Shown here piece by piece: positions 8,065-8,921 of a stretch of 8,921 nt of DNA (position 1 is its first letter; each line of letters opens with the position of its first letter). Origin of the DNA: an uncultured Mycoplasmataceae bacterium (GTDB lineage: Bacteria; Bacillota_I; Bacilli_A; Mycoplasmatales; Mycoplasmoidaceae); assembly GCA_947176435.1 (NCBI GenBank), contig CAMWQH010000022.1, positions 1-8,921 of the forward strand. The letters are read 5' to 3'. The position numbers and the translations under genes were made by a program. The notes under the pieces were generated by a model. The model saw only the letters and a list, made by a program, of their open reading frames with translations. It was not told the origin of the DNA and searched no databases.

Positions 8065-8877
8065 ATTTTCACTGGGATTTAGCAAAGGTTGCGTTCAATC
8101 TTTAGGTAAATTACCATTATTTTTTAAAGCAGTAACTAAATCTGCATTTTTAACTGTGGACTCCTTACCAATAACTCCAACAATTCCAGTACTTCTTACA
8201 TGTTCAAAAGTACCAGCTGTAACAGTAGGTATATTCTTTAAATTGTTTCAATAAATTACACTAAGATATGCATTTAAAAAAACATTTGTTGAAATTGTTT
8301 GCAAACATCCTGGAAGAATTAAAGAGTGTAATAAACGTCCCGCTCCATATAAAAAATTAGTAAAATCTACTCCTTGACCTTGATCTAATTCACTATCAAA
8401 TTTTGTAAAATTTGTTTCACTAAAATCTAAAGTTTCAATATCTGTACCCTCAAAGCAATAACCTGAATAAACTGTAGAAAGATTAGTACATTCAGAAAAA
8501 TCAATACTTGTAATTGATTTAAAATCTCTAAAACAACAATAACTTAAGAACACAAGATTACTGCATCCAGAAAAATCTATTTTCTTTATATATGTTGGAC
8601 AAGCATCAGGATCATATCTATAGTCAAAAGCACTAGCACTAACACCAGTTACATTTTTTGGAACCTTTATTGTATCGTATCTTTTATTTTGATAATTATT
8701 GGGATTAAAAGTGGAAACAAACCCTTCTAATACACCATTTTCATCTATTTTAAGAAGTTTAGTTGGTAATATATTAGTGTAAGAACTTCCACAACTTGTA
8801 GAAGCAAAAGGAATTGAAGATACAATTCCTAATCCGCAAGTTATACTTGCAATAGATTTTATTAATTTTTTATTCAT
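8059..8877 (-). CDS. BspA-like leucine-rich-repeat surface lipoprotein
   Basis: A predicted membrane-anchored surface protein of 272 residues. The N-terminus is a lipoprotein signal: basic MNKKLIK, a hydrophobic stretch, then the lipobox ASTSC with Cys29 as the modified residue. The mature part has tandem LRR units of the BspA (LRR_5) type: IKKIDFSGCSNL (97-108), ITSIDFSECTNL (122-133) and IETLDFSE (147-154), whose DFS triplets are exactly 25 residues apart. A more diverged unit around SLILPG (185-190) and AGTF further on resemble the usual I-P-x-x-V / AF pattern. Such proteins often mediate adhesion or surface variation; the ligand is unknown. Eight or more cysteines are unusual for an exported protein. 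TGA codons at 8248-8250 and 8095-8097 are Trp. The ATG has AGGAGA (8883-8888) five bases upstream, and an A-run lies in the promoter. I do not recognise a specific named gene. Confidence 0.88.
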
Positions 8878-8882
8878 ATTTA

Positions 8883-8888
8883 TCTCCT
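8883..8888 (-). promoter_or_regulatory. Ribosome binding site of the lipoprotein gene
   Basis: AGGAGA on the minus strand, five bases before the ATG at 8877. This fixes the start of the lipoprotein and indicates strong translation once transcribed. Confidence 0.8.
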
Positions 8889-8899
8889 AATATGATATA

Positions 8900-8921
8900 T
8901 TTATACACCGTTTTTTTTTTT
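8900..8921 (-). promoter_or_regulatory. Lipoprotein promoter with poly(A) tract in the spacer
   Basis: On the minus strand a run of at least 11 A (8921-8911) is followed by CGGTG and TATAAA (8905-8900), the likely -10 box, 22 bases before the ATG. A 17-bp spacer would run to about 8922, so the A-run would fill most of it, with the -35 box just outside the window. The tract reaches the window edge, so its full length is unknown. Confidence 0.5.
8911..8921. repeat. Homopolymer tract, at least 11 T (plus) / A (minus)
   Basis: This uninterrupted mononucleotide run is cut by the right edge. The other runs I see in the window are no longer than about 8 bases (for example T8 at 2570-2577 and 4400-4407), so it stands out even in this AT-rich sequence. 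Its place is upstream of a surface-lipoprotein gene. Confidence 0.85.

Noticed and set aside
111..8877. Reading the many in-frame TGA codons as frameshifts or pseudogenes
   Set aside because: They occur in nearly every gene, always in frame between conserved segments and often at positions where relatives have Trp (for example LLEWA in Gmk), so code 4 explains them.
1..8921. CRISPR array, insertion sequence, tRNA or rRNA
   Set aside because: No regularly spaced direct repeats, transposase motifs, terminal inverted repeats or recognisable RNA-gene sequence was found by eye; coding genes fill almost all of the window.

Overview
The window is from an AT-rich Mollicute (Mycoplasma-like) chromosome. 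Every gene reads cleanly only if UGA encodes Trp (translation table 4). With the standard code, pgi, the kinase, the phosphatase, rlmN, gmk, ktrB, ktrA, rpe and the lipoprotein each break at TGA codons that fall at sensible Trp positions. The species cannot be named from this sequence alone.

Layout: from about 6635 down to 111, six minus-strand genes lie head to tail with tiny gaps or overlaps: ktrB (K+ channel subunit), gmk (guanylate kinase), rlmN (rRNA/tRNA A2 methyltransferase), a PP2C phosphatase, a membrane-anchored Ser/Thr kinase and pgi (glucose-6-phosphate isomerase). This looks like one transcription unit, with possible internal starts before gmk and pgi. A weak hairpin with a U-run follows pgi. 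The first bases of the window carry a good ribosome binding site for another minus-strand gene outside the left edge.

ktrB is divergent from ktrA (K+ channel regulator) across a 77-bp gap holding two back-to-back -10 boxes. ktrA is followed after 2 nt by rpe (ribulose-phosphate 3-epimerase). rpe converges on a BspA-like leucine-rich-repeat lipoprotein, and both genes end inside the same 6-bp palindrome, TTATAA. Upstream of the lipoprotein, at the right edge, is a run of at least 11 A (minus strand) placed where the -35/-10 spacer would be. This is the arrangement of a phase-variable mycoplasma surface-protein promoter.

Functionally these are mostly housekeeping genes: K+ uptake (KtrAB), nucleotide metabolism (Gmk), RNA modification (RlmN), reversible protein phosphorylation (kinase/phosphatase pair) and sugar phosphate metabolism (Pgi, Rpe). 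The one clearly accessory gene is the surface lipoprotein, and its homopolymer promoter is the most interesting feature. I saw no tRNA, rRNA, CRISPR array, insertion sequence or intergenic gap above 300 bases, and no convincing novel multi-gene system.
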